The position numbers were made by a program, and so were the translations under genes. A stretch of DNA of 64,000 nt, from contig NZ_JAHESF010000025.1 in NCBI RefSeq assembly GCF_018598225.1, forward strand, positions 34,680 to 98,679, given 5' to 3'. Shown here piece after piece: positions 17,342 to 26,037 of the stretch. The stretch is from Chryseosolibacter histidinae (lineage in GTDB: Bacteria; Bacteroidota; Bacteroidia; Cytophagales; Cyclobacteriaceae). The number at the start of each line of letters is the position of its first letter. Position 1 is the first letter of the stretch. The notes under the pieces were generated by a model. The model was not told the origin of the DNA. It ran no database searches and saw only the letters and a program-made list of their open reading frames with translations.

Positions 17342-18232
17342 TTACGATTCTGCCAGTATTTCGAGAAATTGCTTTTCAAGGCTTTTCTTTTTGGTAACGA
17401 GGTGTGAAGCAACAATACCTTTTTCAAAAAGGAACTGGTTCAGGTCTTTACTTTTGAAGCCATCGCGCAGGGATACCTGGAAGCTTCCGTTCTCGCGGTT
17501 GATAGAAGAAGTGCCGGCGAACGAAAGCAGGATCTCGTTGAGGTTGCTCACGTCTGCATTCACCTCCACGGTATCGGTGCCTTTGCCAACCTCGTCCACG
17601 GGACCCGTATGGATCAACGAACCTTTCTTCAGTACTGCGAAATGAGTACAAACCTTTTGCACTTCATCCAGCAGGTGGCTGGCCAGAATAATGGTTTTTC
17701 CCTGGACGGCGATCTTGCGGATCAGCTCACGGATCTCCGCGATGCCCATGGGGTCGAGCCCGTTGGTGGGTTCATCCAGGATCAGCACGGTGGGGTCGTT
17801 GAGCAGCGCGGAGGCAATAGCCAGGCGTTGCTTCATACCCAGAGAGTAGGTTCTGTATTTGTCGTTCCTGCGTTCAGTCAGCTCCACCAGCTCGAGTACC
17901 CGCGGGATGCTGGCGGGATCGCATTGTTTGATCATACAATTGAGCTCGAGGTTCTTCTGGCCATTCAGGTACGGATAGAATATCGGGTGTTCCAGCACGG
18001 CGCCGATCTTTTTCCTGACGTGGTGGCTGGGCGTTTCGCCAAACCAGCTGTACGTTCCGGAAGTAGGATTCACCACGCTCATGAGCATGCCTAGCGTGGT
18101 GGTCTTTCCGCTTCCGTTCGGCCCCAGCATGCCAAATACCTGGCCTGCCTTGACTTCGAGGTTGAGATTGTTAACAGCCTTTATGCGGCCGAAATGTTTG
18201 GTGAGATTTGAGATCGAGAGAACCGTTTCCAC
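17342..18232 (-). CDS. ABC transporter ATP-binding protein
   Basis: Cytoplasmic ABC ATPase of 296 residues. Walker A is GPNGSGKTT (about residues 38-46), the signature is YSLGMKQRL (about 133-141) and Walker B with the D-loop is VLILDEPTNGLDP (about 153-165). The switch histidine is in LASHLLDEVQKVC. The last 80 residues form the accessory C-terminal domain found in drug or peptide exporters of the ABC-2 class. It is the upstream member of the pair with the permease at 16438. Substrate is unknown. Confidence 0.95.
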   Translation of the reverse strand: METVLSISNLTKHFGRIKAVNNLNLEVKAGQVFGMLGPNGSGKTTTLGMLMSVVNPTSGTYSWFGETPSHHVRKKIGAVLEHPIFYPYLNGQKNLELNCMIKQCDPASIPRVLELVELTERRNDKYRTYSLGMKQRLAIASALLNDPTVLILDEPTNGLDPMGIAEIRELIRKIAVQGKTIILASHLLDEVQKVCTHFAVLKKGSLIHTGPVDEVGKGTDTVEVNADVSNLNEILLSFAGTSSINRENGSFQVSLRDGFKSKDLNQFLFEKGIVASHLVTKKKSLEKQFLEILAES

Positions 18233-18312
18233 AGCAATATGAGTTTGAACGATGATCTTAAAAAAAGAAAGTTAGCAAAAAATTGGTCGCTTGAAGTGTG
18301 TCAGAATTACAC

Positions 18313-18888
18313 TCAGTGTTTTTTGCCGGGATTTTCTTTCCGGTCGTCATTATCATCATCGTCATCATCTTCACCACCATTGGCGAAGGCCTTGATCTTT
18401 TTACCGATATCGGAGCTGCTGTCAATGGTTTTGTAAAGCTCGGTGACCTTGTTCAGGGCGATGCTGCCCACGATATCGAGCACATAAAGATTCTTATCGT
18501 CGTTAACAAGCACCAGCATAGCTTTGGTCTTGTTGTCTTTTTCCCGGATGAAGATATCGAAGTTCTTTCCGTCCATGCGGCTGGTCATGATCTCTTCGAA
18601 GGCTTCTGACTTGTAATCGCTTTTCACCTTCTTGTATCCGGTGGCACTGAGGGCTTCACCGGTTTTTTTGATCATCAGGAATTTCATTTTTTCGATGTCT
18701 TTGATCAGCTCATCGAAGGCCTTGTCTTCCTGCTGATTGAGCATGCGAAGGGTATTGTTGTAAAAGAAGAAAGCCATGGCGTCGTACTTTTTCTCCAGGG
18801 CCTCAGTGGTTTTGCTTTGCGCGCCGGCCAGTACAGCACACGACATCAAGAGGGTTATGATCAATGATCGATTGGGTTTCATAAACAT
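18313..18888 (-). CDS. DUF4252 domain-containing protein
   Basis: A 191-residue exported protein; ATG 18882 (two residues in) is an equally good start. The signal peptide ends at about residue 23 (VLAGAQ). The DUF4252 body contains FIREKDNKTKAMLVLVN and LDIVGSIALNKVTEL. The C-terminus is an unusual acidic run (GGEDDDDDDNDD) followed by a basic end. It is the second of two DUF4252 genes downstream of an ECF sigma/anti-sigma pair, an arrangement I recall as recurrent in Bacteroidota. Some DUF4252 proteins are lipoproteins; this one has no lipobox cysteine. Function unknown. Confidence 0.8.
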   Translation of the reverse strand: MFMKPNRSLIITLLMSCAVLAGAQSKTTEALEKKYDAMAFFFYNNTLRMLNQQEDKAFDELIKDIEKMKFLMIKKTGEALSATGYKKVKSDYKSEAFEEIMTSRMDGKNFDIFIREKDNKTKAMLVLVNDDKNLYVLDIVGSIALNKVTELYKTIDSSSDIGKKIKAFANGGEDDDDDDNDDRKENPGKKH

Positions 18889-18921
18889 GTGATGGATTTA
18901 ACTATTAACACGTTAAAACAG

Positions 18922-18952
18922 AAAAAGCGTTGCCTGGTGAGCAACGCTTTTT
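18922..18952. terminator. Rho-independent terminator between the two DUF4252 genes
   Basis: AAAAAGCGTTGC (18922-18933) pairs perfectly with GCAACGCTTTTT (18941-18952) across a 7-nt loop. T-runs on both sides make it bidirectional. On the minus strand it lies between the upstream DUF4252 gene and the downstream one, so it may separate their expression. Confidence 0.8.
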
Positions 18953-18968
18953 GTTAAAATCTTTTCTG

Positions 18969-19523
18969 TTAATGATGGCTGGTTTTATTCTCGTCTTTCT
19001 TTTCGCCTTTCTTGTCTTCACCGATGCGATGCAGGTTCTCGAGACCTTTTACGTCCATACGTTTGCCGATGCGTGATACCTGCTTCAGGTCAATTTCACC
19101 GAAGAGACTCATCACCATGAACTCTTCATTTCCACCCATCACCATCAGCAGCTCGGAGATCTTGCCACCGCTTTCCTTGATCATGAATTTCATGTCTTTG
19201 TCTTTATCGCGCACGGTCATCAGCTCTTCGTAATCTTTGGGGATCAGCGAAAAGGCTTCCTTGTAGAGCTCGCGTGCATTGCGGGCGTCTTCCTTTGCCA
19301 GGATCTTGAGGCCCTTCAGCTTGCTGATGGCTTCGACGATGTCTTTATCTTCGGGTGTTTCTATTTCCATGTTCGTGATGAGGCCGAACATCTTGCTGGA
19401 AATATTCACCTGGTTGAATGATTCGTCATTCTGGTACTTGTTGAAGAATTTTGAGATGGCATCCTGGGCAAAAGCTCCACTTACCATCATCATCATCACA
19501 ACTGCTGCAACTATCTTTTTCAT
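18969..19523 (-). CDS. DUF4252 domain-containing protein
   Basis: A 184-residue exported protein with a signal peptide of about 19 residues (VSGAFAQ). The body matches DUF4252: INISSKMFGLI-like N-terminus, a repeated pattern of charged helices and MKFMIKESGGKISELLMVM, then MSLFGEIDLKQVSRIGK. It is a paralogue of the next gene downstream, with similar length and the same core order, but has a Lys/Asp-rich tail instead of an acidic run. It lies 53 bp after the anti-sigma-like gene, so the sigma, anti-sigma and this gene may form one operon ending at the terminator at 18922. Function unknown. Confidence 0.82.
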   Translation of the reverse strand: MKKIVAAVVMMMMVSGAFAQDAISKFFNKYQNDESFNQVNISSKMFGLITNMEIETPEDKDIVEAISKLKGLKILAKEDARNARELYKEAFSLIPKDYEELMTVRDKDKDMKFMIKESGGKISELLMVMGGNEEFMVMSLFGEIDLKQVSRIGKRMDVKGLENLHRIGEDKKGEKKDENKTSHH

Positions 19524-19576
19524 ATTCTTTGATGTTTTAAATTCTTATTTATTTCTAGTGGGTTGGTACGATCGGT

Positions 19577-20095
19577 TTATAACGCCCTTTTCTCTTCATT
19601 TTTCTGGATCTGCTGCTGGGCCTCGTTGAACATGTTTATCTTCTTGGCCTTTTCTTCAGCAGTGCCGAAGCTTTTGGAGATCATCATCAGCGCTTTTTTG
19701 GTTTCTTCCAGCGCCAGCTTCGGGTCGTCGTAGGTATCTACCATTTCCTGCGGTGTTGATTCCCTGATCTCGTTCCGCACCAGGAATGTGGCTACTACCA
19801 GCACACTGACACCGGCGGCGATGCGCAATGTGTTATAGAAGATCCTTACCACTTTTCCCTTGCTCGGTGGCGGGGTGTTTATTTTTTTCATCAACGCGGT
19901 GTCAAAAGCACCGTCGTTCAATGTCTTTTTTTTGTGCGTGTCGAAATACCGGAACAAAGTGGCGGTCTCTTTCCACTGCTCGGGGATCTGCTCACCCCGG
20001 AAGTACTCACGCAGCTGCTGCTCTTCTTCGAGAGAAGTCTCGCAGTTCCAGTACTTGTTCAGCAGTTCGTCAATTTTATTAGAGTCCATAAGCAT
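19577..20095 (-). CDS. Putative membrane anti-sigma factor
   Basis: A 172-residue protein with a charged cytoplasmic N-terminus (NKIDELLNKYWNCETSLEEEQQL, written here in part as WNCETSLEEEQQLREYF), one membrane segment at about residues 86-106 (LRIAAGVSVLVVATFLV) and a charged external end. That is the layout of a single-pass anti-sigma factor, and the gene starts inside the upstream ECF sigma gene (overlap 17 bp from ATG 20095, or 11 bp from ATG 20089). No zinc-binding HxxxCxxC motif is visible. The role is inferred from architecture and the overlapping sigma gene. Confidence 0.75.
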   Translation of the reverse strand: MLMDSNKIDELLNKYWNCETSLEEEQQLREYFRGEQIPEQWKETATLFRYFDTHKKKTLNDGAFDTALMKKINTPPPSKGKVVRIFYNTLRIAAGVSVLVVATFLVRNEIRESTPQEMVDTYDDPKLALEETKKALMMISKSFGTAEEKAKKINMFNEAQQQIQKNEEKRAL

Positions 20096-20591
20096 TGATC
20101 TTCGTTAGTTTTTCGCGCACTGCATTTCGTGCCCTGAACAGGTTTACCTTCACCTGGTTCATGTCCAGCTCGAGAATGTCGCAGATCTCGTTGTAGCTGT
20201 ACCCTTCCACATCCCGGAGGTGTATGATCTGCCGTTGCTTTTCGGGCAAGGCGGCGATGAACTGAGTTATTTTTTGCATACTCTCATGGGCTTCTGTTGA
20301 TTCATGAGGCGTTAACGCTTCGTGTTGAACATTAAAGCTCTCTTCGATCGGCTGTGTTTGCTTGCGCGTGAGGGAACGGATGCGGTCGAGCGACAGGTTC
20401 CTGGTGATGCGCATACACCAGGCTTCCCAGTTTTGTACGTCCGCCATCTGCTCCCGGCCGTTCCAGACCCTGATAAATACCTCCTGAACAATGTCCTTGG
20501 CCTCCTCCTCATTGCCTAAAAACCTCAGTGCAAAGCGAAAAAGCTTGTTTTTTGCAGGTAAAACCCGGTTTTGGAAAGCTTCTAGGTTCAT
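20079..20591 (-). CDS. RNA polymerase ECF sigma factor
   Basis: ECF sigma factor of 170 residues. Region 2 is at about residues 12-75 (LPAKNKLFRFALRFLGN, AKDIVQEVFIRVWNG, CMRITRNLSLDRIRS) and region 4 at about 108-160 (LPEKQRQIIHLRDVEGYSYNEI). The length and motif order are standard for a two-domain ECF factor. Its end overlaps the start of the putative anti-sigma gene, which suggests translational coupling. It is upstream of two DUF4252 genes, the likely targets or partners. Confidence 0.94.
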   Translation of the reverse strand: MNLEAFQNRVLPAKNKLFRFALRFLGNEEEAKDIVQEVFIRVWNGREQMADVQNWEAWCMRITRNLSLDRIRSLTRKQTQPIEESFNVQHEALTPHESTEAHESMQKITQFIAALPEKQRQIIHLRDVEGYSYNEICDILELDMNQVKVNLFRARNAVREKLTKINAYGL

Positions 20592-20702
20592 CCGATTAAA
20601 TTCAATATCAAGACGGCAGGTGTAAGCCGATGTTACAGCTAAAAATAAAATATTTCGTTCAGTTTTTGACGTCGGTTTTTAAGCGGGTGGGTTTTATTCC
20701 CC

Positions 20703-23411
20703 CTACTTTCGCCTGGCTTTGGCTTCGCGGATCAACTTCAACCGGATGTTTTCCGCGGAAACGGGCTCGTAATTTCCTTTTCCGAGAGTGGCGATGGCTT
20801 CGAGGGTTTTGGAGGTGCCGGCCCCTTTGCCGAAGTTGAAGACGGAGAGGAAGATGTCTTGTTTTGTAAAGTTGCCGATCAGCTGACGTATTTCATCGCC
20901 GATCTCAAACTCGCCGTCGGTGGCGAGAATGATGCGGTTGTTGCCGCCACGGATATAATTTTCGTCCGCCACTTTATAGGCAAGCTTCAGTGCAGCATTG
21001 CCATCGGTCTTGCCGGAAGAGGAGAGGTCGTTCACTGCCTTCCTGATCTTGTCTTCTTCTTTAAAGGAAGTCGATTTGAGCAGGATCCGGGGTTTGCCTG
21101 AAAACGCGATGATAGAGATATGGTCTTCCTGCCGCATCATGGAAAGCATATCGAGCATCGATTGTTTCAGCAACGGAAGTTTGCCGGGTTGGTTCATGGA
21201 CCCGGAGACATCGAGCAGCAGGATCATGTTGTTGGTGGCATAACCCTCCATCGATCGCAAGTCATCTGTCGATCCTGTGAGGTATACCGTATCGCGTTTT
21301 TCGATATAGACCGTGTCATGTACAACCGTCGTTTTTGCACCAGGTACCGCTGTTGGTTTGTCTTTCGCTGTGGCATTGTTCTGAACATTTCCGCTGCCTG
21401 GTCTCACAGGCTCGTTTGTCTTATTCTGTGTTGCCTTTGCTTTTGACGAAGCCTGGTGCAGTGCGAACAGCTCAGGCTGCTTGATGGTTTTAAGATGATA
21501 CACCGAAGTTGACAGCTCACAGAATTTGTTGTAATCATCTACGATCTCATTGTAGAGATAAACCATGGAGTGATACGGATGACTATAGCCCGATGAGGTA
21601 CCAGCAGGTTTCAATTTCTTAAAATCTTCGCTCAACCTCCTTGCTGTCTCCGGCAGATCTTCATAAGGTGTATAAGGACAAAGCCCATTGTTGCGACCGA
21701 TCTTCTGAATACCTTTCATGTTCTCGTATTCGTTGGCAATAACCTCACGAACGGTCTTGTCAATTTCTTCGGTAGGCACTGTTACGGTAGAATCTCCGTT
21801 GTAATACGCCTTTGCCTTGAACAGCGCCTCGCGGTTGAGGTCAGTGAGTGTGCGAAGCGCTTTGCCGGAGATCTGCCACGCACTTGCTGTGTTGGTCACG
21901 GGATAACTATCGTACACGGCACGAAGGTCATTATAGAGAAGCTCTTTTTTCTCATCCCAGATCCTGAACAATTCAGCCTGTCGTTCCAGGATGGTGTATA
22001 CCCGCGCAAGCCTGTCTTGTTCGTACTTTCTTTCCTTTACTTCCGTTTCAAGCACGGCGCAGAGGTCGTCCATTTCTTTCAGCACATTGAGCAACACTTC
22101 GGCCTGATCGTTCAGTGCTTTACCATAGGGAGCAGGAACCACATTGCCGCCGCTCACTGCTTTCTGGTAGTAGGACAAGGGCACTTTGTAATCTCCATAA
22201 TCGAAATGCATGGGCGCTCGGCGCCCGTAGCTCTCCAGGTTTTTGAACGAGGCTGCCGTCGAGCTGAAGTTGCCGATCACTGACTGGAGGTAGCCGGTTT
22301 CACGCCAGCATTCGTTGATAAACTCGACATAGGCGAGGAGTGATTCAAAAACCGGCTTACCGATAGCCGTCTTCTGGACTGCTACCTTCAACGGCGTGTA
22401 GGGTCTATCCTTGAAAGGTTTTACGTCAACACTGACTGCTTTTGACTGTGAGCGGATCTCGAAAAGGGGAACGTATTTGATGGTCTTCAATCCACGATAA
22501 TTGTCACGCTCCGAGAATTGAATGAATGTGTTATAGTCCGATACCAGCGTGCCGTTGAAATAGTTGATCAGTTCCAGGTACACATCGTTGCTATGCTTGT
22601 CCGATTTTTTTGCCTCATAGTTATATCCATCGAGCGCATTTCTTTTTATCTCCAGAATAGAAGACAGTGCCTCCTGGAAAGCAGACCACATGCTGGAAGC
22701 AGGATATTTCAGGGTTGTGTTGAGACCCTTTAAAGCGCTGAGCTGGCGATCGGTTTCTGGAATGCTTTCGGTCAGCTTGTCCACCGGCCAGCCTGTGTGC
22801 ACCTTTTCTTCCAGGTTGAAGCTCCAGGTGTCAATTAATTGCCTTTCCATTCCGATCACGGCCAGCATTCGCGCATCGGATTGCTGGTAATTTTTGTCGG
22901 CCGTGCCACCGCCTAGTTTTTTATAAGATGTCTCCAGCACAAGCTGAAAAGCACGAAGCTTTTTTTGATAATCTGCTGTGAGTGTCTGCAGTTCTGCGAT
23001 GAGCGATCTGGCCCTGGCAAAATTATCCTGCTTGTAATCTTCAAGCTTGTGATAGGTGTCGAGTGCCTTGCATTGCTGATCGATCTTTTGTTCGGCACCG
23101 CGGAGGTTTTCAAGGGCACTGCTCAACGATGCAGCTACGTTGCCAAGGGTCTTGCATTGGCTGACGGCATTGTTGTAATAATAGACATCGGCAGGAGAAG
23201 GACAGACATACCGCGGTGCGCCGAAGTTTTTCCGCTCAAGCGAAGGATAATAATCAATGATACTCCTGATCACAGCAGTAACGCCATCGGCCGTCTGGTT
23301 GGCGTAATCCACGCAGGCGTTCAGGCTTTTTTGCTGCGCCGGGGTGATCTGGGCAAGTACCGGAATGGACCAAAAACAGAGTAAAACGCTGATCGGGGTT
23401 CGCATGGTCAA
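20703..23411 (-). CDS. Large exported von Willebrand factor A domain protein
   Basis: A 902-residue protein with a signal peptide of about 20 residues (IPVLAQ). The C-terminal 175 residues are a VWA domain with a complete MIDAS: DVSGSM (about residue 735), the threonine site in SSGKTDGN and ATDGEFE. The remaining 700 residues are mostly helical, with coiled-coil-like stretches, and match no family I recognise. A linker rich in polar residues precedes the VWA domain. It lies 111 bp upstream of the ECF sigma gene in the same direction. It probably binds a partner in the periplasm or at the surface in a metal-dependent way; the partner is unknown. Confidence 0.82.
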   Translation of the reverse strand: MTMRTPISVLLCFWSIPVLAQITPAQQKSLNACVDYANQTADGVTAVIRSIIDYYPSLERKNFGAPRYVCPSPADVYYYNNAVSQCKTLGNVAASLSSALENLRGAEQKIDQQCKALDTYHKLEDYKQDNFARARSLIAELQTLTADYQKKLRAFQLVLETSYKKLGGGTADKNYQQSDARMLAVIGMERQLIDTWSFNLEEKVHTGWPVDKLTESIPETDRQLSALKGLNTTLKYPASSMWSAFQEALSSILEIKRNALDGYNYEAKKSDKHSNDVYLELINYFNGTLVSDYNTFIQFSERDNYRGLKTIKYVPLFEIRSQSKAVSVDVKPFKDRPYTPLKVAVQKTAIGKPVFESLLAYVEFINECWRETGYLQSVIGNFSSTAASFKNLESYGRRAPMHFDYGDYKVPLSYYQKAVSGGNVVPAPYGKALNDQAEVLLNVLKEMDDLCAVLETEVKERKYEQDRLARVYTILERQAELFRIWDEKKELLYNDLRAVYDSYPVTNTASAWQISGKALRTLTDLNREALFKAKAYYNGDSTVTVPTEEIDKTVREVIANEYENMKGIQKIGRNNGLCPYTPYEDLPETARRLSEDFKKLKPAGTSSGYSHPYHSMVYLYNEIVDDYNKFCELSTSVYHLKTIKQPELFALHQASSKAKATQNKTNEPVRPGSGNVQNNATAKDKPTAVPGAKTTVVHDTVYIEKRDTVYLTGSTDDLRSMEGYATNNMILLLDVSGSMNQPGKLPLLKQSMLDMLSMMRQEDHISIIAFSGKPRILLKSTSFKEEDKIRKAVNDLSSSGKTDGNAALKLAYKVADENYIRGGNNRIILATDGEFEIGDEIRQLIGNFTKQDIFLSVFNFGKGAGTSKTLEAIATLGKGNYEPVSAENIRLKLIREAKARRK

Positions 23412-23546
23412 TCTTACTGGAAATAAATGGTCTTTAAAAATGCCTTAAGAAAGCCTCAAACGAGCCTGATTTCCCGGTTTTATATCCCCTTCCAATATTT
23501 TTTTAAGAAAAGTTAAACGGCAGGGAAACTATCCATGGATCAAATT

Positions 23547-23560
23547 GTTGTATATACAAC
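23547..23560. promoter_or_regulatory. 14-bp perfect palindrome upstream of yceI-like gene
   Basis: GTTGTATATACAAC is a perfect palindrome 30 bp upstream of the YceI start codon. A further half-like word (TTACAACAATA) follows at 23566-23576. The form and size resemble MarR-family operators, which often control yceI-like genes. No MarR gene is in the window. Confidence 0.5.
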
Positions 23561-23590
23561 TATCATTACAACAATATAACCAATAAGATT

Positions 23591-24115
23591 ATGACAACCT
23601 GGAAAATCGATCCTACCCACTCAGAAGTGAAGTTTAAAGTGAAACACCTCGTGGTTTCTACTGTAACAGGTCATTTCAATAAATTCGACGCTACTGCACA
23701 AACTGCTACCGGCGATTTCTCAGATGCCAAGCTCACCTTTGAAGCAGACATCAACAGCATCGATACCAAAAACGAGCAGCGCGACGGTCACCTTAAGTCA
23801 CCCGATTTCTTTGATGCGGCCAACCATCCGAAGCTGACCTTTGTTTCGAAGTCGGTGAAAAGGAAATCAGGTAACGAGTACGAAGTAACAGGCGATCTCG
23901 CCATCCGCGGCACCAAGAAAGAAGTGAAGTTCGACGCCATCTACAATGGTACAGTGAAGGGTTTTGGTGGTACTGATGTGGCAGGATTTGAGATCACTGG
24001 CAAGATCAACCGTCAGGAGTACGGACTGGCCTGGAGCGCTTTGACAGAAGCCGGTGGTGTGGTAGTGGGCGATGATGTGAAGTTTGAGATCAACGCCGAG
24101 TTCAACAGAGCTTAA
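23591..24115 (+). CDS. YceI-like lipid-binding family protein
   Basis: A YceI-family lipocalin-like beta-barrel of 174 residues that in characterised members binds polyisoprenoids or fatty acids/amides. The start MTTWKIDPTHSEVKFKVKHL is typical, as are HLKSPDFFDAANHPKLTF and the terminal GVVVGDDVKFEINAEF. It has no signal peptide, so it should be cytoplasmic, unlike E. coli YceI. A palindrome lies upstream (23547-23560). It may relate to a stress or acid response as in other bacteria; this is by family only. Confidence 0.93.
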   Translation: MTTWKIDPTHSEVKFKVKHLVVSTVTGHFNKFDATAQTATGDFSDAKLTFEADINSIDTKNEQRDGHLKSPDFFDAANHPKLTFVSKSVKRKSGNEYEVTGDLAIRGTKKEVKFDAIYNGTVKGFGGTDVAGFEITGKINRQEYGLAWSALTEAGGVVVGDDVKFEINAEFNRA

Positions 24116-24126
24116 ATCACTGGCTG

Positions 24127-24185
24127 ATTCCCGGCGATCTTTAGTGAAGACGATTTTTAGTGAAGCAGAAAGATCGTCCGGGAAT
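24127..24185. terminator. Hairpin after YceI gene
   Basis: ATTCCCGGCGATCTT (24127-24141) pairs with AAGATCG-T-CCGGGAAT (24170-24185) with one bulged base. The loop has two copies of TTTTAGTGAAG-like sequence (TTTAGTGAAG and TTTTTAGTGAAGC). It starts 12 bp after the YceI stop and precedes the dioxygenase gene. Confidence 0.5.
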
Positions 24186-24208
24186 ATTACCTTGCAGCTC
24201 CTGAGCCT

Positions 24209-25084
24209 ATGACACGCGCAGAATTTTTATCACACACTGTTGGAGGAATGTTTGCCATGAACTCATTGAAGGATCTTAAAAAATTCACGGATACCCTGAA
24301 CCCGCAAGACCGCACCATGCCGGCGCTGTTTGTGGGCCACGGTTCGCCCATGAATGGCATTGAAGACAATGTGTTCAGCGAAAGCTGGCAGGCCCTGGGC
24401 AAGGAGATCCCCACACCAACGGCAGTGCTGTGCGTATCGGCGCACTGGCTCACGCGGGGTACGCAGATCACAGCCATGGATCATCCGCAAACCATTCACG
24501 ACTTCGGTGGTTTCCCGAAAGCGTTATTCGATGTTCAGTATCCGGCTCCTGGAAGTCCGGCGCTGGCCGCAGAGACGGCATCGCTTGTGAAGAAAACGAA
24601 CGTGGGACTGGATCACGAATGGGGCCTCGACCATGGAAGCTGGACCGTGATCAGGCGGATGTATCCTGATGCCAATATTCCCGTACTTCAACTCAGCATC
24701 GATTACACCAAAGATGCGCAATATCATTACGAGCTTGCCAAAGAGCTGGCGGCCCTTCGAAAAAAAGGTGTGTTGATCATGGGCAGCGGAAACATGGTCC
24801 ACAATCTTCGCATCATGAACTGGCAGACGCCGGATACCGGTTACGACTGGGCCGTTGAGATAAATGAAAAATTCAAACACCTGATCCGTGAAAACGATCA
24901 CCACGCGCTGATCCGGTACGAGGATCTCGGACAAGCTGCGAAGCTTTCCATTCCCACACCGGAGCACTACCTGCCGATGCTGTACACGCTGGGATTGAAA
25001 GGTGCGAATGAACAGTTGAGCTTCTTCAACGACAAAACCATGATGGGCTCCATCTCGATGACGTCCTTTAAAATCGGAGCATAG
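24209..25084 (+). CDS. LigB-type extradiol dioxygenase family protein (YgiD/DODA-like)
   Basis: Class III extradiol dioxygenase-fold protein of 291 residues, close to the 4,5-DOPA dioxygenase family represented by E. coli YgiD. Metal-site residues are visible in LFVGHGSPMNG (His of the first strand) and CVSAHWLTRG, with HDFGGFP and GSGNMVHNLR further on. It carries about 25 residues before the conserved start, a little longer than usual. YgiD opens L-DOPA to an extradiol product in vitro, but the physiological substrate is unclear, so only the family is certain. It is followed by a GTCCAC-type palindrome. Confidence 0.88.
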   Translation: MTRAEFLSHTVGGMFAMNSLKDLKKFTDTLNPQDRTMPALFVGHGSPMNGIEDNVFSESWQALGKEIPTPTAVLCVSAHWLTRGTQITAMDHPQTIHDFGGFPKALFDVQYPAPGSPALAAETASLVKKTNVGLDHEWGLDHGSWTVIRRMYPDANIPVLQLSIDYTKDAQYHYELAKELAALRKKGVLIMGSGNMVHNLRIMNWQTPDTGYDWAVEINEKFKHLIRENDHHALIRYEDLGQAAKLSIPTPEHYLPMLYTLGLKGANEQLSFFNDKTMMGSISMTSFKIGA

Positions 25085-25135
25085 AACTTACGTTAGCAAG
25101 TGACTTGGCCTGTGTTATCGTGAAGTGTGTGGTTA

Positions 25136-25267
25136 GTCCACAGTCGACGGTCCACAGACGTACAGCATTGATTCAAGAGTTTATTGGAACAATAGAGACG
25201 TGAATAGTGCTCGATCCAGTTGACGTTGCACCACCCGGCCGTGGTCTGTCGACTGTGGACCGTGGAC
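25136..25267. repeat. GTCCAC/GTCGAC paired palindrome
   Basis: Left arm GTCCACAGTCGACGGTCCAC (25136-25155) and right arm GTGGTCTGTCGACTGTGGAC (25241-25260, then CGTGGAC) are inverted copies about 85 bp apart, between convergent genes. The arms contain a SalI-like GTCGAC centre. It is one of five paired copies in the window. Confidence 0.7.
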
Positions 25268-25281
25268 TTTCCTTCATGATT

Positions 25282-25803
25282 TCATAACAACCTTTCTCCA
25301 ACCTCTCTCCAATTATTCAATCTACCGAACCGATTGACGTGCATGTTGTGCGGCGCGGTGAAAAGGAATTTTTCTCCGTTGAACTTTTCGAGGTTGTGCG
25401 GAAGGTCATCGATCATGTAATCGCCATATACCACGGCCTTGCTACCGCAGAACACAAATTGTTTCCAGGTGAGGAAAGGAAAATGTTCGTTGAGCCACTC
25501 CAGCTTTTCGGGCAACGATTGCGGGAACTCCATGGCCGCTGAAACAATGAACAGCTCGTATTTCCGATTGAGCTTCTCCATCACCTCCTGGCTGTTCTCG
25601 TTCACTTTCATAGTGCGGAAAAAATTGATGCGATAAGGAAATTCTCTAAGCACATGATGGTTCTCGGGAAAACCTTCGCCTTCATCCTTGCCATTGAGTA
25701 CAGAGCGTTCGATCCGGATGCCAAACTCCTTTTCATAATAGTGGATGAACTGTCCCGTAGCATCGGCCATGACGTCATCCATGTCAACAATCAGTCTCTT
25801 CAT
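25282..25803 (-). CDS. 5' nucleotidase, deoxy (pyrimidine), cytosolic type C (NT5C-like)
   Basis: HAD-superfamily phosphatase of 173 residues that dephosphorylates (deoxy)pyrimidine monophosphates by family. The nucleophile motif is VDMDDVMAD near the N-terminus (Asp7 and Asp9). The second motif (IVSAAME) and the C-terminal acid motif (YGDYMIDDLPHNLEKF) are present. The length equals short bacterial NT5C proteins. Its promoter region is an AGGATTAA-repeat gap (25851-25940). It appears to be a single gene. Confidence 0.9.
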   Translation of the reverse strand: MKRLIVDMDDVMADATGQFIHYYEKEFGIRIERSVLNGKDEGEGFPENHHVLREFPYRINFFRTMKVNENSQEVMEKLNRKYELFIVSAAMEFPQSLPEKLEWLNEHFPFLTWKQFVFCGSKAVVYGDYMIDDLPHNLEKFNGEKFLFTAPHNMHVNRFGRLNNWREVGERLL

Positions 25804-25850
25804 CTTTGCGCTTCCTAAGCTGTTTTTCTTTATCTTTCTTTGGGGGCTAA

Positions 25851-25940
25851 ATTAACCAGGATTAATCAGGATTAATAGATTTTCAGGATTAACAGGATTG
25901 TGACCAGGATTATTAGGATTTGTAGGATTAACAGGATTGA
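25851..25940. repeat. Tandem GGATTAA(C/T)CAGGATT repeat
   Basis: Six to seven imperfect copies of an AGGATTAACAGGATT unit spread over 90 bp between divergent genes. This wording is a repeat type I recall from many Bacteroidota genomes. The gap is 234 bp and holds no other gene; promoters of both flanking genes must be near it. Confidence 0.65.
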
Positions 25941-26037
25941 AATACAGTTTTACCTACTGGCTTGCAGACGCTTCCCTATGGACGCGATCAGGAAAGAACA
26001 GTGAAGGATAGGCAGTTAAAAACTGATCAGGAATTTT

